A stretch of DNA of 64,000 nucleotides from Arenimonas metalli CF5-1. Its GTDB lineage: Bacteria; Pseudomonadota; Gammaproteobacteria; Xanthomonadales; Xanthomonadaceae. This document shows positions 10,595-18,454 of this stretch, in pieces. Each line of letters opens with the position of its first letter. Within the stretch, counting starts at the first letter, position 1. Made by a program: the position numbers and the translations under genes. The stretch covers positions 62,001 through 126,000 of the forward strand of contig NZ_AVCK01000009.1 of the NCBI RefSeq assembly GCF_000747155.1, in the 5' to 3' direction. Under the pieces are notes generated by a model, which had not been told where the DNA came from, did not search any database, and worked only from the letters and a program-made list of their open reading frames with translations.

Positions 10595-11011
10595 TCAACC
10601 CCGCCCCCACCGATGCCCGCACGCCAGGCACTCCCCCCGGCTCCCGCGCAGCGGGAACGTCGCCGCCCCGAACATCCACACCGCCACCGCCAGCAGCTTG
10701 CCCGTGGCCGGTGCGCGCGTCGCGAAGCGCGTGCTGCCGCAGGCCGGGCAAGCCTCGGGCGGCTCGCCGACGGCTTCCTCCAGCTCCCGCTCCAGATCAC
10801 CACTCGCATACGCCGCGACCAGCGCCCGGGCTTCGTCCGCTTGCCCCGCGGGCACCTGCACCCGCACGCCGCCGATCGCACCGGTCAGCGGGTAGTTGGC
10901 GGTGACGTGGTGGTCGTCGGCCACCGTGGCCTGCAGTCCTGCCGATTCCAGCAGCGCGCGCACCACGTGCGCTTCGGACGGTTCGAAGTAGCGGGCGACG
11001 GTGACGGTCAT
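10595..11011 (-). CDS. DUF2007-type small protein with C-terminal zinc-ribbon-like cysteines
   Basis: A 138-residue protein. The N-terminal half ('RYFEPSEAHVVRALLESAG') resembles the DUF2007 'putative signal transducing protein' family, small ferredoxin-like domains of unknown role. After an acidic stretch come 'CPACGST' and 'CLACGHRW', two CxxC pairs expected to bind one zinc. Between them is a hydrophobic segment ('LLAVAVWMFGAATFPL') that could be a single membrane helix. The ATG overlaps the stop of the upstream HIT gene (ATGA), so it is co-translated with it. Confidence 0.75.
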   Translation of the reverse strand: MTVTVARYFEPSEAHVVRALLESAGLQATVADDHHVTANYPLTGAIGGVRVQVPAGQADEARALVAAYASGDLERELEEAVGEPPEACPACGSTRFATRAPATGKLLAVAVWMFGAATFPLRGSRGECLACGHRWGRG

Positions 11012-11478
11012 GGCGTGTTGTCCCTTTCGCTGGCAAGCGCGTCGCGAACGCGAATGGCCAGTCGATCCCTGGTTGCCTGGTCGGCGATCGTCGGCGGTTC
11101 GGGGTAGATTCGCAACAGGTTGTCGCCGATCAGTCGCGGGTGCACGTGGATGTGCAGGTGCGGCACTTCCTGGAACGCCGCTTCGCCGATGGAATGCCAC
11201 AGGCTCAGGCCATTGTTGGGGAAGGCGCGGCCGACTGCGCGCGTCACCCGGCTCACCGAGTGCATCAGCGCGGCGCCGGTCGCTTCGTCCAGGTAGCGCA
11301 CGTCGCTGACGTGGACCTTCGGAATGACCAGCACATGCCCCGGATTCGCCTGCCTCAGGTCGACGAAGGCGAGCGTCAGGGCATCCTCGTGCACGAGGCT
11401 GGCAGGCGCCGTGCCCGCGACGATGGCGCAGAAGGCGCAAGGGTCTGGCTGGCTGGCGCGATGGCTGGACATGGGCAA
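11008..11478 (-). CDS. HIT-family nucleotide hydrolase/transferase
   Basis: A 156-residue histidine-triad protein. The signature 'HLHIHVHPR' (107-115) contains the HxHxHxx triad, with H109 the expected nucleophile. An N-terminal 'CAFC' pair (about 14-17) is a common zinc or structural pair of HIT proteins. These enzymes cleave AMP-amino-acid or dinucleoside-polyphosphate bonds; the exact substrate is not evident. The gene starts where the upstream HD-type gene ends (11479) and overlaps the DUF2007 gene downstream, so it lies in the middle of a tightly packed run. Confidence 0.88.
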   Translation of the reverse strand: MPMSSHRASQPDPCAFCAIVAGTAPASLVHEDALTLAFVDLRQANPGHVLVIPKVHVSDVRYLDEATGAALMHSVSRVTRAVGRAFPNNGLSLWHSIGEAAFQEVPHLHIHVHPRLIGDNLLRIYPEPPTIADQATRDRLAIRVRDALASERDNTP

Positions 11479-12129
11479 CTAAGCCTTGGCGTTGCGCAGC
11501 GATTCGGCAAGGTTTCCCCTGGCGGCCGCCTCAAGGGCGGCGCGCATCGCGGGCGTGTTGAAAAGCGCGTCGCGCGCGAGGAACTGGGCCAGGATCTGCC
11601 TGCGCTTAAGGTGGAACAGGAAGCCGGGCACCCACCGATATTCTTCGCGGACCTGGCGTTCGTACTCCTCGAACCGCGCCCGCGGCGCCCCGAGGATGGA
11701 CAGGTCGATGTCCACCAGCAGCGCCTGGTCGTTGCCTTCGGGCAGGGCGGAGTGACGGGTCGCGAGGATGTGGCTGCGGACCCGCGAAATGCGCGCTTCG
11801 GTGACGCCCGCCTTGCGCAGCTCCGCTTCGGCCCAGTCGGCGCTGCGCGCTTCGTTGTCGCTGGCGCGTACAGCGTAGATCGCGTCATGGAACCAGAGCG
11901 CGATCTCGACTTCCGCCGGCTCCACCGCCAGGTGGCGATGCGCGTCGAACAGCGCCAGGCACTCGGAGAGATGCTGCAGTGTGTGGTAGCTGCGCTGCGG
12001 CTCGGCGTAAGCCGCCAGCAGCGCGTCTCGCACCGCCGCGCCGTCACCCTTGGCCTGCAGCCCGGCCCAGCAGCGCTGCCACGAGTCGTCGAAGCGTGCC
12101 GGGGAGGGGTCATTTCGATCGTCGGTCAT
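11479..12129 (-). CDS. Predicted HD-type metal-dependent phosphohydrolase
   Basis: A 216-residue protein of the predicted metal-dependent HD superfamily (COG4339-like). Metal-ligand candidates are the His of 'RSYHTLQHL', the His-Asp pair of 'ALWFHDAIY', the His in 'SHILATRHS' and the Asp of 'LLVDIDLSIL'. Such proteins are thought to hydrolyse phosphate esters of nucleotides, but no substrate is established. It overlaps the preceding gene by four bases and abuts the HIT gene, which hints at shared nucleotide housekeeping. Confidence 0.75.
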   Translation of the reverse strand: MTDDRNDPSPARFDDSWQRCWAGLQAKGDGAAVRDALLAAYAEPQRSYHTLQHLSECLALFDAHRHLAVEPAEVEIALWFHDAIYAVRASDNEARSADWAEAELRKAGVTEARISRVRSHILATRHSALPEGNDQALLVDIDLSILGAPRARFEEYERQVREEYRWVPGFLFHLKRRQILAQFLARDALFNTPAMRAALEAAARGNLAESLRNAKA

Positions 12130-12890
12130 GTGTACTGCCCAAGCGTCCTGGTCCTGTCAGGATGGGCCGGGCAGCCAAAGAAATAAAACGTGCCCCGGCG
12201 GAATGCCTTCCTGCTGATCAGGGGGCCGGGAACCTGCAGGATGAGCCGCATCCGCTTACGGCAGTCATCGCAGTACTGGTACTCCGGGTCCTGCACCCAG
12301 GACGGGCTGGTGCCGATGCGCGCCTGGTCGATGGGCTCGAACTCGACACCATCACCGCCCGCCGCGCACAGCAGGTGCGAGAGCAGCTTGAGCGGATGAT
12401 TGGGACAGGCCGCGGCCAATGCCTCCCGCAGCGGCGCGCTGGCGGCGACGTACTCTCCCGGTGAATAGACGTTCCGATGCCTGGCGGGTTTGCGGGTCGC
12501 ATGACGCGGCACGCGAACCGGCCGATAGGCCTCGCCCAGCAGCACGGGTTCCGTGGCGGGCTCATCCACGAAGCGAACCACCACTTCATCCGCTGCCACC
12601 ACCTCGATCACCCGACCGCTCCACGGGAAATCCGGAAGTCCCTCGGGGAGAGGGACCAGGCAGCGCTCGTGCTCCGTCTTCCGGTAGGTGCGGGCCAGGA
12701 CGAAGCCATTGGACGCGACGGTCCCGGTCTGTTCGACCAGCGCGTAGATCGCCTCGAGCTGCGCGGAGGACGCGGCCGCTGCGTAGCGCAGTACCTCCCG
12801 CCGGACCCGGTTGTAGCGCACGATGGGCGGGCCGAGCAGGATGGCCCCCAACATCAGCAGGAACAGGGCGATGGTCAACAGTGGCGACAT
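12126..12890 (-). CDS. Membrane-anchored hypothetical protein with C-terminal CxxC
   Basis: I do not recognise this 254-residue protein. Residues 4-24 are a hydrophobic N-terminal anchor ('TIALFLLMLGAILLGPPIV') followed by basic residues, suggesting that the rest faces the cytoplasm. A middle region with 'FPWSGRVIEVVAADEVVVRF' has beta-rich character. Near the end are 'YQYCDDCRKRM' and a lone Cys in 'FFGCPAHP', a possible metal site. Its stop overlaps the start of the HD-type gene (ATGA), so the two are translationally coupled. Confidence 0.7.
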   Translation of the reverse strand: MSPLLTIALFLLMLGAILLGPPIVRYNRVRREVLRYAAAASSAQLEAIYALVEQTGTVASNGFVLARTYRKTEHERCLVPLPEGLPDFPWSGRVIEVVAADEVVVRFVDEPATEPVLLGEAYRPVRVPRHATRKPARHRNVYSPGEYVAASAPLREALAAACPNHPLKLLSHLLCAAGGDGVEFEPIDQARIGTSPSWVQDPEYQYCDDCRKRMRLILQVPGPLISRKAFRRGTFYFFGCPAHPDRTRTLGQYT

Positions 12891-12944
12891 CGGAAGACCT
12901 CTGGAGCGGCCGTTTCGGATTCAAATGCCTTGCGAGGCCCCACC

Positions 12945-13370
12945 TCAGCCCGGGGTCTTCCAGGGCCTTGCTTCGATGCCGGCGCCGGCCAGCAGCGCGC
13001 GCAGGCGGTCGGCGAAGGCGGGCGGGACCTCGACCTCTCGCGTCCTGGTGAACAGGCCCAGCCACTTGGTCTTTTCATGTGCACGCAGCCACAGACCCCA
13101 CTCGTTGGTCCCGCTCTCACCGGGCGTGCCGTCCTCGGACAGCTGGTAGATGGCGATCTCCAGGAACAGGCCGTCGTCGGTCTTGCCGAAGACGGACCAG
13201 CCCCAGTCTTCGTCCAGGTAGTCCATCCCGAGCCCGCCGTCCGACAGGCCCTGCGCCAGGAATTCGGCGACGTCCGCGCCATAGAACCGGTTCCCTGCAT
13301 TGTCATCCTCCGGGAGCTCCGCCTGGTACTCGAATCGCTCCGTCCTGAAGCGAAGACTGCGGTTGTGCAT
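12945..13370 (-). CDS. Hypothetical acidic cytosolic protein
   Basis: A 141-residue protein of no family I recognise. It has no signal peptide, membrane segment or cysteine. It is rich in Asp/Glu and aromatics ('YLDEDWGWSVFG', 'NEWGLWLRAHEKTKW'), which resembles small single-domain proteins of the SMI1/immunity kind in flavour only; that is a hint, not an assignment. The start ATG at 13370 is the first in-frame ATG after a stop. It lies 54 nt upstream of the membrane-anchored hypothetical gene and 61 nt downstream of another small gene on the same strand. Confidence 0.65.
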   Translation of the reverse strand: MHNRSLRFRTERFEYQAELPEDDNAGNRFYGADVAEFLAQGLSDGGLGMDYLDEDWGWSVFGKTDDGLFLEIAIYQLSEDGTPGESGTNEWGLWLRAHEKTKWLGLFTRTREVEVPPAFADRLRALLAGAGIEARPWKTPG

Positions 13371-13431
13371 GCGGGCTGATCCTTGCTCGGTGCTTGCTGG
13401 CGCGCGTGTTGTTTCGGCGGCGGGAGCCGGC

Positions 13432-13695
13432 TCAGCGCACCACGACCGTGGTCGCCTTGTTCGCGACGAGGTAGGGCTTGAGATCCTCGACCTGGCGCAG
13501 CTTGCCGATGGCGCGCTGGGCGAACTTCGCGGTGGTGATGCGCACGTGGCAGTTCTGGAACTCGCGCTCGGGGTCCTTGCCGCGCGAGCTGTAGACGACG
13601 CGGCCGTCGCGGTCCCAGCCCAGCACCAGGCGCTCCTGCAGGTGGCTGGTGCGGTAGATCCAGCCCTTCTGGATGTCGGATTCGGCCATGGCCAT
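13432..13695 (-). CDS. Small hypothetical protein (87 aa)
   Basis: An 87-residue basic protein, unrecognised. Sequence such as 'SDIQKGWIYRTSHLQERLV' and 'DGRVVYSSRGKDPE' suggests a compact beta barrel-like fold, but there is no diagnostic motif. Two in-frame ATGs (13695, 13689) could start it; the first is used here. It lies 28 nt downstream of the SMP-30-like gene and belongs to the minus-strand run of small genes. Codon use matches the neighbours, supporting a real gene. Confidence 0.6.
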   Translation of the reverse strand: MAMAESDIQKGWIYRTSHLQERLVLGWDRDGRVVYSSRGKDPEREFQNCHVRITTAKFAQRAIGKLRQVEDLKPYLVANKATTVVVR

Positions 13696-13723
13696 GCGTG
13701 GGTTCCTGTTCGGTGCGTGGATG

Positions 13724-14836
13724 TCAGTCGTTTGGCAGCCAGCCCAGCGTACCGGCGTGCAGGCTCTGGACATAGAGGCGCCCGCGGGTTTCGGTGACGG
13801 CGGTGGTTTCCGGATAGGCGCCGGACGGGTCCTGCAGGTCGGCGACGACGTGGCCTTCCTCGTTGAAGGCCATCACATGGCCGTAGGCCGGCGGCACCGG
13901 CCACAGCCAGCGCGGCAGCCGCAGCGTCATCCTGCGCAGGAACGGGTAGGGCGCCATCGCGTCCACCAGCGCGCTGCGCGGCTTGGTGAAGCCCACCCAG
14001 ATCCGGCCGTCCAGCCCGCGCATCAGGTTGTCGGGATAGCCGGGCAGGTTGTCGAACAGTGCGAAGGCCTGCGGCGAGGGCTGGCGCACGTCCAGCGCCC
14101 GCGCCTCGCGGTCGATGCGCCACACGCGGTACTGCCCGGTCTCGACCACCAGCAGCGCGCCCTGGTCGGCGGTGAGCTCGATGCCATTGGCGAAACTGAG
14201 CCCCCGTGCCACCAGGCGCAGCGCGCGCGTCGCCGGGTCGTACTCGAACACGCGGCCGGTGGCCGACTGCTCGAGGATGTCGAGCACGCTGGCCTCGAAG
14301 GTGCCGCCCCAATCGGCGGGGGCGAAGCGCGTGCTGGCGTCGGTGAAGTAGATCCGGCCATCGTCGGCGACCACCACCGCGTCGGCGTAGCGGATCGGCT
14401 GGCCTTCGAACGCGTCGGCCAGCACCGTGGCGGCGCCGTCCGGCGCAATCGACAGCAGCCCGCGATACGCGTCAGCCGCGACCAGATGGCCGGAAGCGTC
14501 GAAGTCGAAGCCCAGCACGCGGCCCCCCGTGTCCGCAAACACCTCGCGCCTGCTGCCGTCCGCCGCCATGCGCAGCACGCGGCCACCGGCCACCGCGACG
14601 TAGAGCCGGCCATCGGGCCCGAAGGCCACGTGCTCCGGCCCGCGGTCGCTGCCCAGGTCGACATGCCGCAGCGCGGCGAGTGCGTGGTTGGTGGCATGCG
14701 GACCCCAGTGGCCGAGGTCCTTGGGGGCATGCCATGCCACCGGTTGCGCCGGCACCGGCCAGAACGCCAGGTAAGCCGCCAGGCCCGCGGCAGCCGCCAA
14801 CAGAAGCCCGGTCCGGAACTTCACCTTCCGCGCCAC
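13724..14836 (-). CDS. SMP-30/strictosidine-synthase-like beta-propeller protein
   Basis: A 370-residue beta-propeller of the SMP-30/gluconolactonase/strictosidine-synthase group. An N-terminal hydrophobic segment (about 9-27) is an anchor or signal peptide, placing it at the membrane or in the periplasm. Repeating blades read 'GPDGRLYVAVAGG', 'DDGRIYFTDAS' and 'GLDGRIWVGFTKP'; 'FANGIELTADQ' and 'LPGYPDN' are typical of the calcium-dependent lactonase/esterase members. The substrate is unknown. The lipoprotein gene 12 nt upstream may be co-transcribed. Confidence 0.82.
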   Translation of the reverse strand: MARKVKFRTGLLLAAAAGLAAYLAFWPVPAQPVAWHAPKDLGHWGPHATNHALAALRHVDLGSDRGPEHVAFGPDGRLYVAVAGGRVLRMAADGSRREVFADTGGRVLGFDFDASGHLVAADAYRGLLSIAPDGAATVLADAFEGQPIRYADAVVVADDGRIYFTDASTRFAPADWGGTFEASVLDILEQSATGRVFEYDPATRALRLVARGLSFANGIELTADQGALLVVETGQYRVWRIDREARALDVRQPSPQAFALFDNLPGYPDNLMRGLDGRIWVGFTKPRSALVDAMAPYPFLRRMTLRLPRWLWPVPPAYGHVMAFNEEGHVVADLQDPSGAYPETTAVTETRGRLYVQSLHAGTLGWLPND

Positions 14837-14848
14837 CCTTGGGCGGGA

Positions 14849-15322
14849 TCAGTCGTCGCCGCGCGCGTCGTCGACGGCTTCGTCCATCGGTTCGGGCGGG
14901 GCTGCGGACGCCGACGGCGGCACGTACATGGCCACCGCGGTGGCTTCCTTCTGCGTGGTCGGGATGCCGATGCCCAGCCCCACCGCGCTGTTGCGGCTGT
15001 AGCGGGAGCCGCCGACCGACATGCCCACGGGCGAGCGCGAACTGCCGCGGCCCAGGATGAGCAGGCCGTTGGCGCCCAGCGCCGCGGCCTCCTGGCGCAG
15101 GCGGTCCATCACCGCGGCATCCTGGCCGCGGGTGCCGAAGCCAATCGCGCTGGAGGCGTCGATCTCGGCGATGTCGATCGCGCCCGGCGGCGGCACCCGG
15201 TAGATGCGCACTTCGGCCGGATCGATGGGCGCGCGGGCTTGGCCCAGCATCAGCTTGTCGGTGCTGGCGCAGCCGCCCAGCAGGGCGAGGCCGGCGAGGG
15301 CGAGGATCAGGCGGCGGGTCAT
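14849..15322 (-). CDS. Outer-membrane-type lipoprotein, hypothetical
   Basis: A 157-residue lipoprotein: signal peptide 'RRLILALAGLALLGGCAS' with lipobox LGGC, the Cys near residue 19 being lipidated. An internal segment 'MDRLRQEAAALGANGLLIL' resembles the heavy-metal-binding/YbjQ-like 'lipoprotein with small alpha/beta domain' pattern seen in many proteobacteria. The tail is acidic and Pro/Ala-rich. No specific function can be inferred. ATG 15322 was chosen because it places the signal peptide at the N-terminus. Confidence 0.75.
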   Translation of the reverse strand: MTRRLILALAGLALLGGCASTDKLMLGQARAPIDPAEVRIYRVPPPGAIDIAEIDASSAIGFGTRGQDAAVMDRLRQEAAALGANGLLILGRGSSRSPVGMSVGGSRYSRNSAVGLGIGIPTTQKEATAVAMYVPPSASAAPPEPMDEAVDDARGDD

Positions 15323-15388
15323 GGCGGGGCTCCGGGTGCGTCGGGTCGCGGTCATGGTCGCACGGCGCAGGCGCGGGGCGGCTGAACC

Positions 15389-16012
15389 TCAGTCGATCCG
15401 TTCAGGCACCAGCCCGTCCGGCCAGCCCTTGGGCAGGTAGTGGGCCACGTCGGCGAGCAGCAGCATCGGCCGGTCCTCGGGGGTGTCGCCGTAGGCGTGG
15501 ATGCGGTCGAAGCGGGACGGCTCGAGCTCGGCGCGGATGCGCGCGACTTTCTCGTCGAGCACGCACTGCGGCCCGGCGTAGCGGCCGGTGAGCAGGCCAT
15601 CGCGGGCCTCGAGCCGCGAGCCCAGCGCCACCACGCCTTCAGCCTCGGCCCAGGGCGCCAGCAGCGCTTCGAAGTTGCCCGACACCACGCGCACGGTATC
15701 GCCGCGATCGCGGTGCGCCCGCAGCCGGGCCATCGCTTCGGGCCGAAGCAACGCGGGCAGTTCGCCGCGGGCCCAGTCGCGGGCGGCCGCCTCGAAGGGC
15801 GCCACGGGCATCCCGGTCAGCGCGCGCGCCACCACGGCCGCGCGAATCCGCGTGCCGCTGACCAGCCCCAGCCGGTAGCCCGCCACCAGCGGCGCCAGCC
15901 GCCACCGCCCCCAGCGCAGGCGCTCGGCGGGCACCACGCTGCGCACGAAGCGCGGGAAGGTTTCGCAGTGCGTCAGGGTGCCGTCGAAATCAAACAGCGC
16001 AAGGTCAGGCAC
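15389..16012 (-). CDS. HAD-IB family phosphatase
   Basis: A 207-residue HAD-superfamily hydrolase of the IB (SerB-like) subclass. Motif I 'LFDFDGTLTH' (D8 nucleophile, D10), motif II 'VRVVSGNFE', the motif III lysine in 'CVLDEKVARI', and motif IV 'AYGDTPEDRPML' are all present. HAD-IB members hydrolyse phosphomonoesters such as phosphoserine or glycerophosphate; this short form is often annotated only as 'HAD-IB family hydrolase'. Its start overlaps the stop of the cold-shock/DUF1294 gene by 8 nt, so they are probably translated together. Confidence 0.85.
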   Translation of the reverse strand: MPDLALFDFDGTLTHCETFPRFVRSVVPAERLRWGRWRLAPLVAGYRLGLVSGTRIRAAVVARALTGMPVAPFEAAARDWARGELPALLRPEAMARLRAHRDRGDTVRVVSGNFEALLAPWAEAEGVVALGSRLEARDGLLTGRYAGPQCVLDEKVARIRAELEPSRFDRIHAYGDTPEDRPMLLLADVAHYLPKGWPDGLVPERID

Positions 16013-16583
16013 GATGCTCGAAGATCCAGGCGGCCAGCGCCCCGAGGTTTAGCAGAACCGTGGTCCGATACACCACGAGGAAGGAAGCCTTCACCGATTT
16101 GTGCCGCAGCCAGTGCTGCGCGGCCATCGCGCCGGGCCAGCCACCGGCGAGCGCCATCAGGTGCAGGGTGCTTTCGGGCGTCCGGCGATGCCCGGCCTGG
16201 GCCGCGCGTTTGTCGATGGCGTAGGCGATGAAGGTGATCGCGCTCATCGCCGCGTAACCGGCCGGCACCAGTGCCGGCATGCCCAACCAGGCGGTGGCCG
16301 CCACGAGCATCGCCAGGCAGGCGAGGGCCAGCACGCCCTTCGGGCTGCGACCGCCGCGCGCGGCGGGTTTGTCGCGCCCTGCGGGACGCGCGGATACGGC
16401 GTTCATGCGGCCGCGCCCATCGCGCTCGACCTGGTAAGTGAGCTGCAGGCCTGGCCCGGGACGCGGGCCGGCCCGGGAAATGGCGCGCACGTGGACGAAC
16501 ACGCGGTCACCGCCGCCGTTGGGCGTGATGAAGCCGTAGCCCTTCTCGTCGTGCCACTCGGTGATGCGGCCGGCGAATCGCAT
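16005..16583 (-). CDS. Cold-shock domain fused to DUF1294 membrane domain
   Basis: A 192-residue two-domain protein. Residues 1-65 are a cold-shock nucleic-acid-binding domain ('WHDEKGYGFITPNGGGDRVF', RNP1-like). Residues about 90-190 are a DUF1294 membrane domain with three to four helices, including 'AAMSAITFIAYAIDKRAA' and 'LMALAGGWPGAMAAQHWLRH'. This fusion is widespread in proteobacteria and its function is not established; a membrane-tethered RNA-binding protein is a reasonable inference. The start at 16583 is set by the first residue of the cold-shock fold. Confidence 0.85.
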   Translation of the reverse strand: MRFAGRITEWHDEKGYGFITPNGGGDRVFVHVRAISRAGPRPGPGLQLTYQVERDGRGRMNAVSARPAGRDKPAARGGRSPKGVLALACLAMLVAATAWLGMPALVPAGYAAMSAITFIAYAIDKRAAQAGHRRTPESTLHLMALAGGWPGAMAAQHWLRHKSVKASFLVVYRTTVLLNLGALAAWIFEHRA

Positions 16584-16609
16584 CGTCGGCGTTCCGGCAG
16601 GCGCGCGAC

Positions 16610-17371
16610 TCAGTCGCGCGACTGCAGCTTGGCCAGCAGGCGCAGGATCTCGAGGTAGAGCCAGACCAGGGTGACGGTCAGGCCGAAGGCGCCGTACCAC
16701 TCCATGTACTTCGGCGCGCCGGCCTCGACGCCGGACTCGATGAAGTCGAAATCCAGCACCAGGTTCAGCGCGGCGATCACGACCACGAAGCCGCTGAAGG
16801 CGATGCCCATCCAGCTCGACTCATGGATGAAACCCATGCCCTCGAAGCCGAACAGGCGCATGCCGAAGTTCACGAGATAGAGCACGAAGATGCCGCCGGT
16901 GGCCGCGACCACGCCGAGCTTGAAGTTCTCGGTGGCCTTGATCAGGCCGGTCTTGTAGGCCATCAGCAGGGAGGCCAGCACGCCCATGGTCAGCATCACG
17001 GCCTGCATCACGATGCCGGGGAAGCTGGCCTCGAACATGGCCGAGACGCCGCCGACGAACAGGCCCTCGAGCGCGGCATACAGCGGCGCGGTGACCGGCG
17101 CCCAGGTCTTCTTGAACACGGTGACCAGCGCGACGATGAAGCCGCCGATGCCGCCGACCAGCAGGAAGGGCATGACGGCGCCCGGGTTCTCGGGGCTGTA
17201 GAAACTCCAGGCGAGGGTGGCGGTGGCCACCAGCAGGAGCAGCATGAAGCCGGTCTTGTTGACGGTGCCGTTGAGCGACATGGTGTCGCTGGCGGCGCCC
17301 CCGCTCACCAGCTGGCCGCTGGCGACGTCGAGGAAGGTGTTCTGGTTCAGGGCGGGATTGCCGCTGCGCAT
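16610..17371 (-). CDS. Bax inhibitor-1 / YccA family membrane protein
   Basis: A 253-residue integral membrane protein with about seven transmembrane helices after a polar N-terminus of roughly 40 residues. It matches the BI-1/YccA-type family (TMBIM), pH-sensitive calcium leak channels in structurally studied bacterial members. E. coli YccA modulates FtsH proteolysis. The C-terminus 'LYLEILRLLAKLQSRD' fits the family end. It is probably a single-gene unit, with 26 nt and 73 nt gaps to its neighbours. Confidence 0.88.
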   Translation of the reverse strand: MRSGNPALNQNTFLDVASGQLVSGGAASDTMSLNGTVNKTGFMLLLLVATATLAWSFYSPENPGAVMPFLLVGGIGGFIVALVTVFKKTWAPVTAPLYAALEGLFVGGVSAMFEASFPGIVMQAVMLTMGVLASLLMAYKTGLIKATENFKLGVVAATGGIFVLYLVNFGMRLFGFEGMGFIHESSWMGIAFSGFVVVIAALNLVLDFDFIESGVEAGAPKYMEWYGAFGLTVTLVWLYLEILRLLAKLQSRD

Positions 17372-17444
17372 GCCGGGCTCCGGGCGTGAAGGACTGCCCG
17401 GGATGCTAGCCGAGCGGCGCGAACGGCGCTACCGGGGTGGCCAC

Positions 17445-18263
17445 TCAGGGCGCGATGTCGCCGCGCAGCCGCCAGAAGTGCTGCAGCACCGCCACCGGGG
17501 TGTGCCCCGGGCGATAGGCGTGGCGCAGGGCGCCGTGCACGTAGTCGGTGGCGTCGGCGCAGGCTTCGCGCAGGTCCAGGCCCAGGCAGAGGTTGGCGGC
17601 GATGGCCGAGGCCAGGGTGCAGCCGGTGCCGTGGCCCTCGACCGGCAGGCGGGGGTTGGTGAACACCGCGCGGGCCTGGTCGTGGCCGAAACGGTCGGTC
17701 ATCTCGCCTTCGCCGGGCAGGTGCCCGCCCTTGAGCAGCACGGCGCGCGCGCCTTCGGCCAGCATCTGCGCCAGCGCCCGTTCGGCCTCGTCGTCGGTCT
17801 GGATGCGCCGCCCCAGCAGCAGCTCGGCCTCGGGGATGTTCGGCGTGACCACGCTGGCCAGCGGCAGCAGGCGGGTGCGCAGCGCGTCCAGGGCGTCGTC
17901 GGCCAGCAGCTTGGCGCCCGAGGTGGCCACCATCACCGGGTCGAGCACGACGTGGGCGGGCCGGTGGGCTTCCAGTGCATCGGCTACGCAGTGGATGACC
18001 TCGGTGCTGGCCAGCATGCCGAGCTTGACCCCGCCGATGTGGAAGTCGGCGAAGCAGGCGTCGATCTGCGCGCGCAGGAAGTCCGGCGGCGGCACGTGCA
18101 CGGCGGTGACGGCGCGCGTGTTCTGCGCGGTCAGCGCGGCGATCGCGCTCAGGCCGTGCAGGCCGTGCGCGGCGAAGGTCTTGAGGTCGGCCTGGATGCC
18201 GGCCCCGCCGCCGCTGTCGGAGCCGGCTATCGTCAGTACGGAGATCGGGCGTAGTTGGGGCAT
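17445..18263 (-). CDS. thiD: Hydroxymethylpyrimidine/phosphomethylpyrimidine kinase
   Basis: A 272-residue ribokinase-fold kinase that phosphorylates HMP and HMP-P in thiamine pyrophosphate synthesis. Family landmarks are 'TIAGSDSGGGAGIQAD' near the N-terminus, 'LDPVMVATSG' in the middle, and the anion hole with catalytic Asp equivalent in 'VEGHGTGCTLASAIAAN'. The ATG at 18263 matches the family start. The DNA upstream of the start is a family C palindrome. No other thiamine gene is adjacent. Confidence 0.94.
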   Translation of the reverse strand: MPQLRPISVLTIAGSDSGGGAGIQADLKTFAAHGLHGLSAIAALTAQNTRAVTAVHVPPPDFLRAQIDACFADFHIGGVKLGMLASTEVIHCVADALEAHRPAHVVLDPVMVATSGAKLLADDALDALRTRLLPLASVVTPNIPEAELLLGRRIQTDDEAERALAQMLAEGARAVLLKGGHLPGEGEMTDRFGHDQARAVFTNPRLPVEGHGTGCTLASAIAANLCLGLDLREACADATDYVHGALRHAYRPGHTPVAVLQHFWRLRGDIAP

Positions 18264-18290
18264 CTGGGTTCTTCGTGGGGGTATTGTGTT

Positions 18291-18454
18291 TTGAACGCGG
18301 ATTTGCGCGGATGAACGCGGATAAAAGCGGATGAATCCAATTAAAAAAGCGGGATGTTTCGGCGGCCAGGGGGGGGGTGGCGACACCCCGCCTCAAAAAT
18401 CCAAAATGCTCTATCCGCTCTTATCCGCGTTCATCCGCGTAAATCCGCGTTCAA
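18291..18454. repeat. Family C inverted repeat (ATCCGCGT-rich), copy C1
   Basis: Arms 18291-18332 and 18413-18454 (42 nt each) are reverse complements with two mismatches. Each arm is built from tandem near-copies of ATCCGCGTTC/ATCCGCGTAA. The 80-nt interior is AT-richer and contains its own G-run hairpin (18370-18391). The right arm reaches into the 3' end of the DUF1275 gene and supplies its stop codon. A shorter relative is at 51512-51642. Confidence 0.85.

Noticed and set aside
12945-14312. A 455-codon frame ending in the 141-residue hypothetical protein
   Set aside because: The upstream two thirds read out of frame through the SMP-30-like and small hypothetical genes and are Arg/Ala-rich; only the part from ATG 13370 has gene-like composition.
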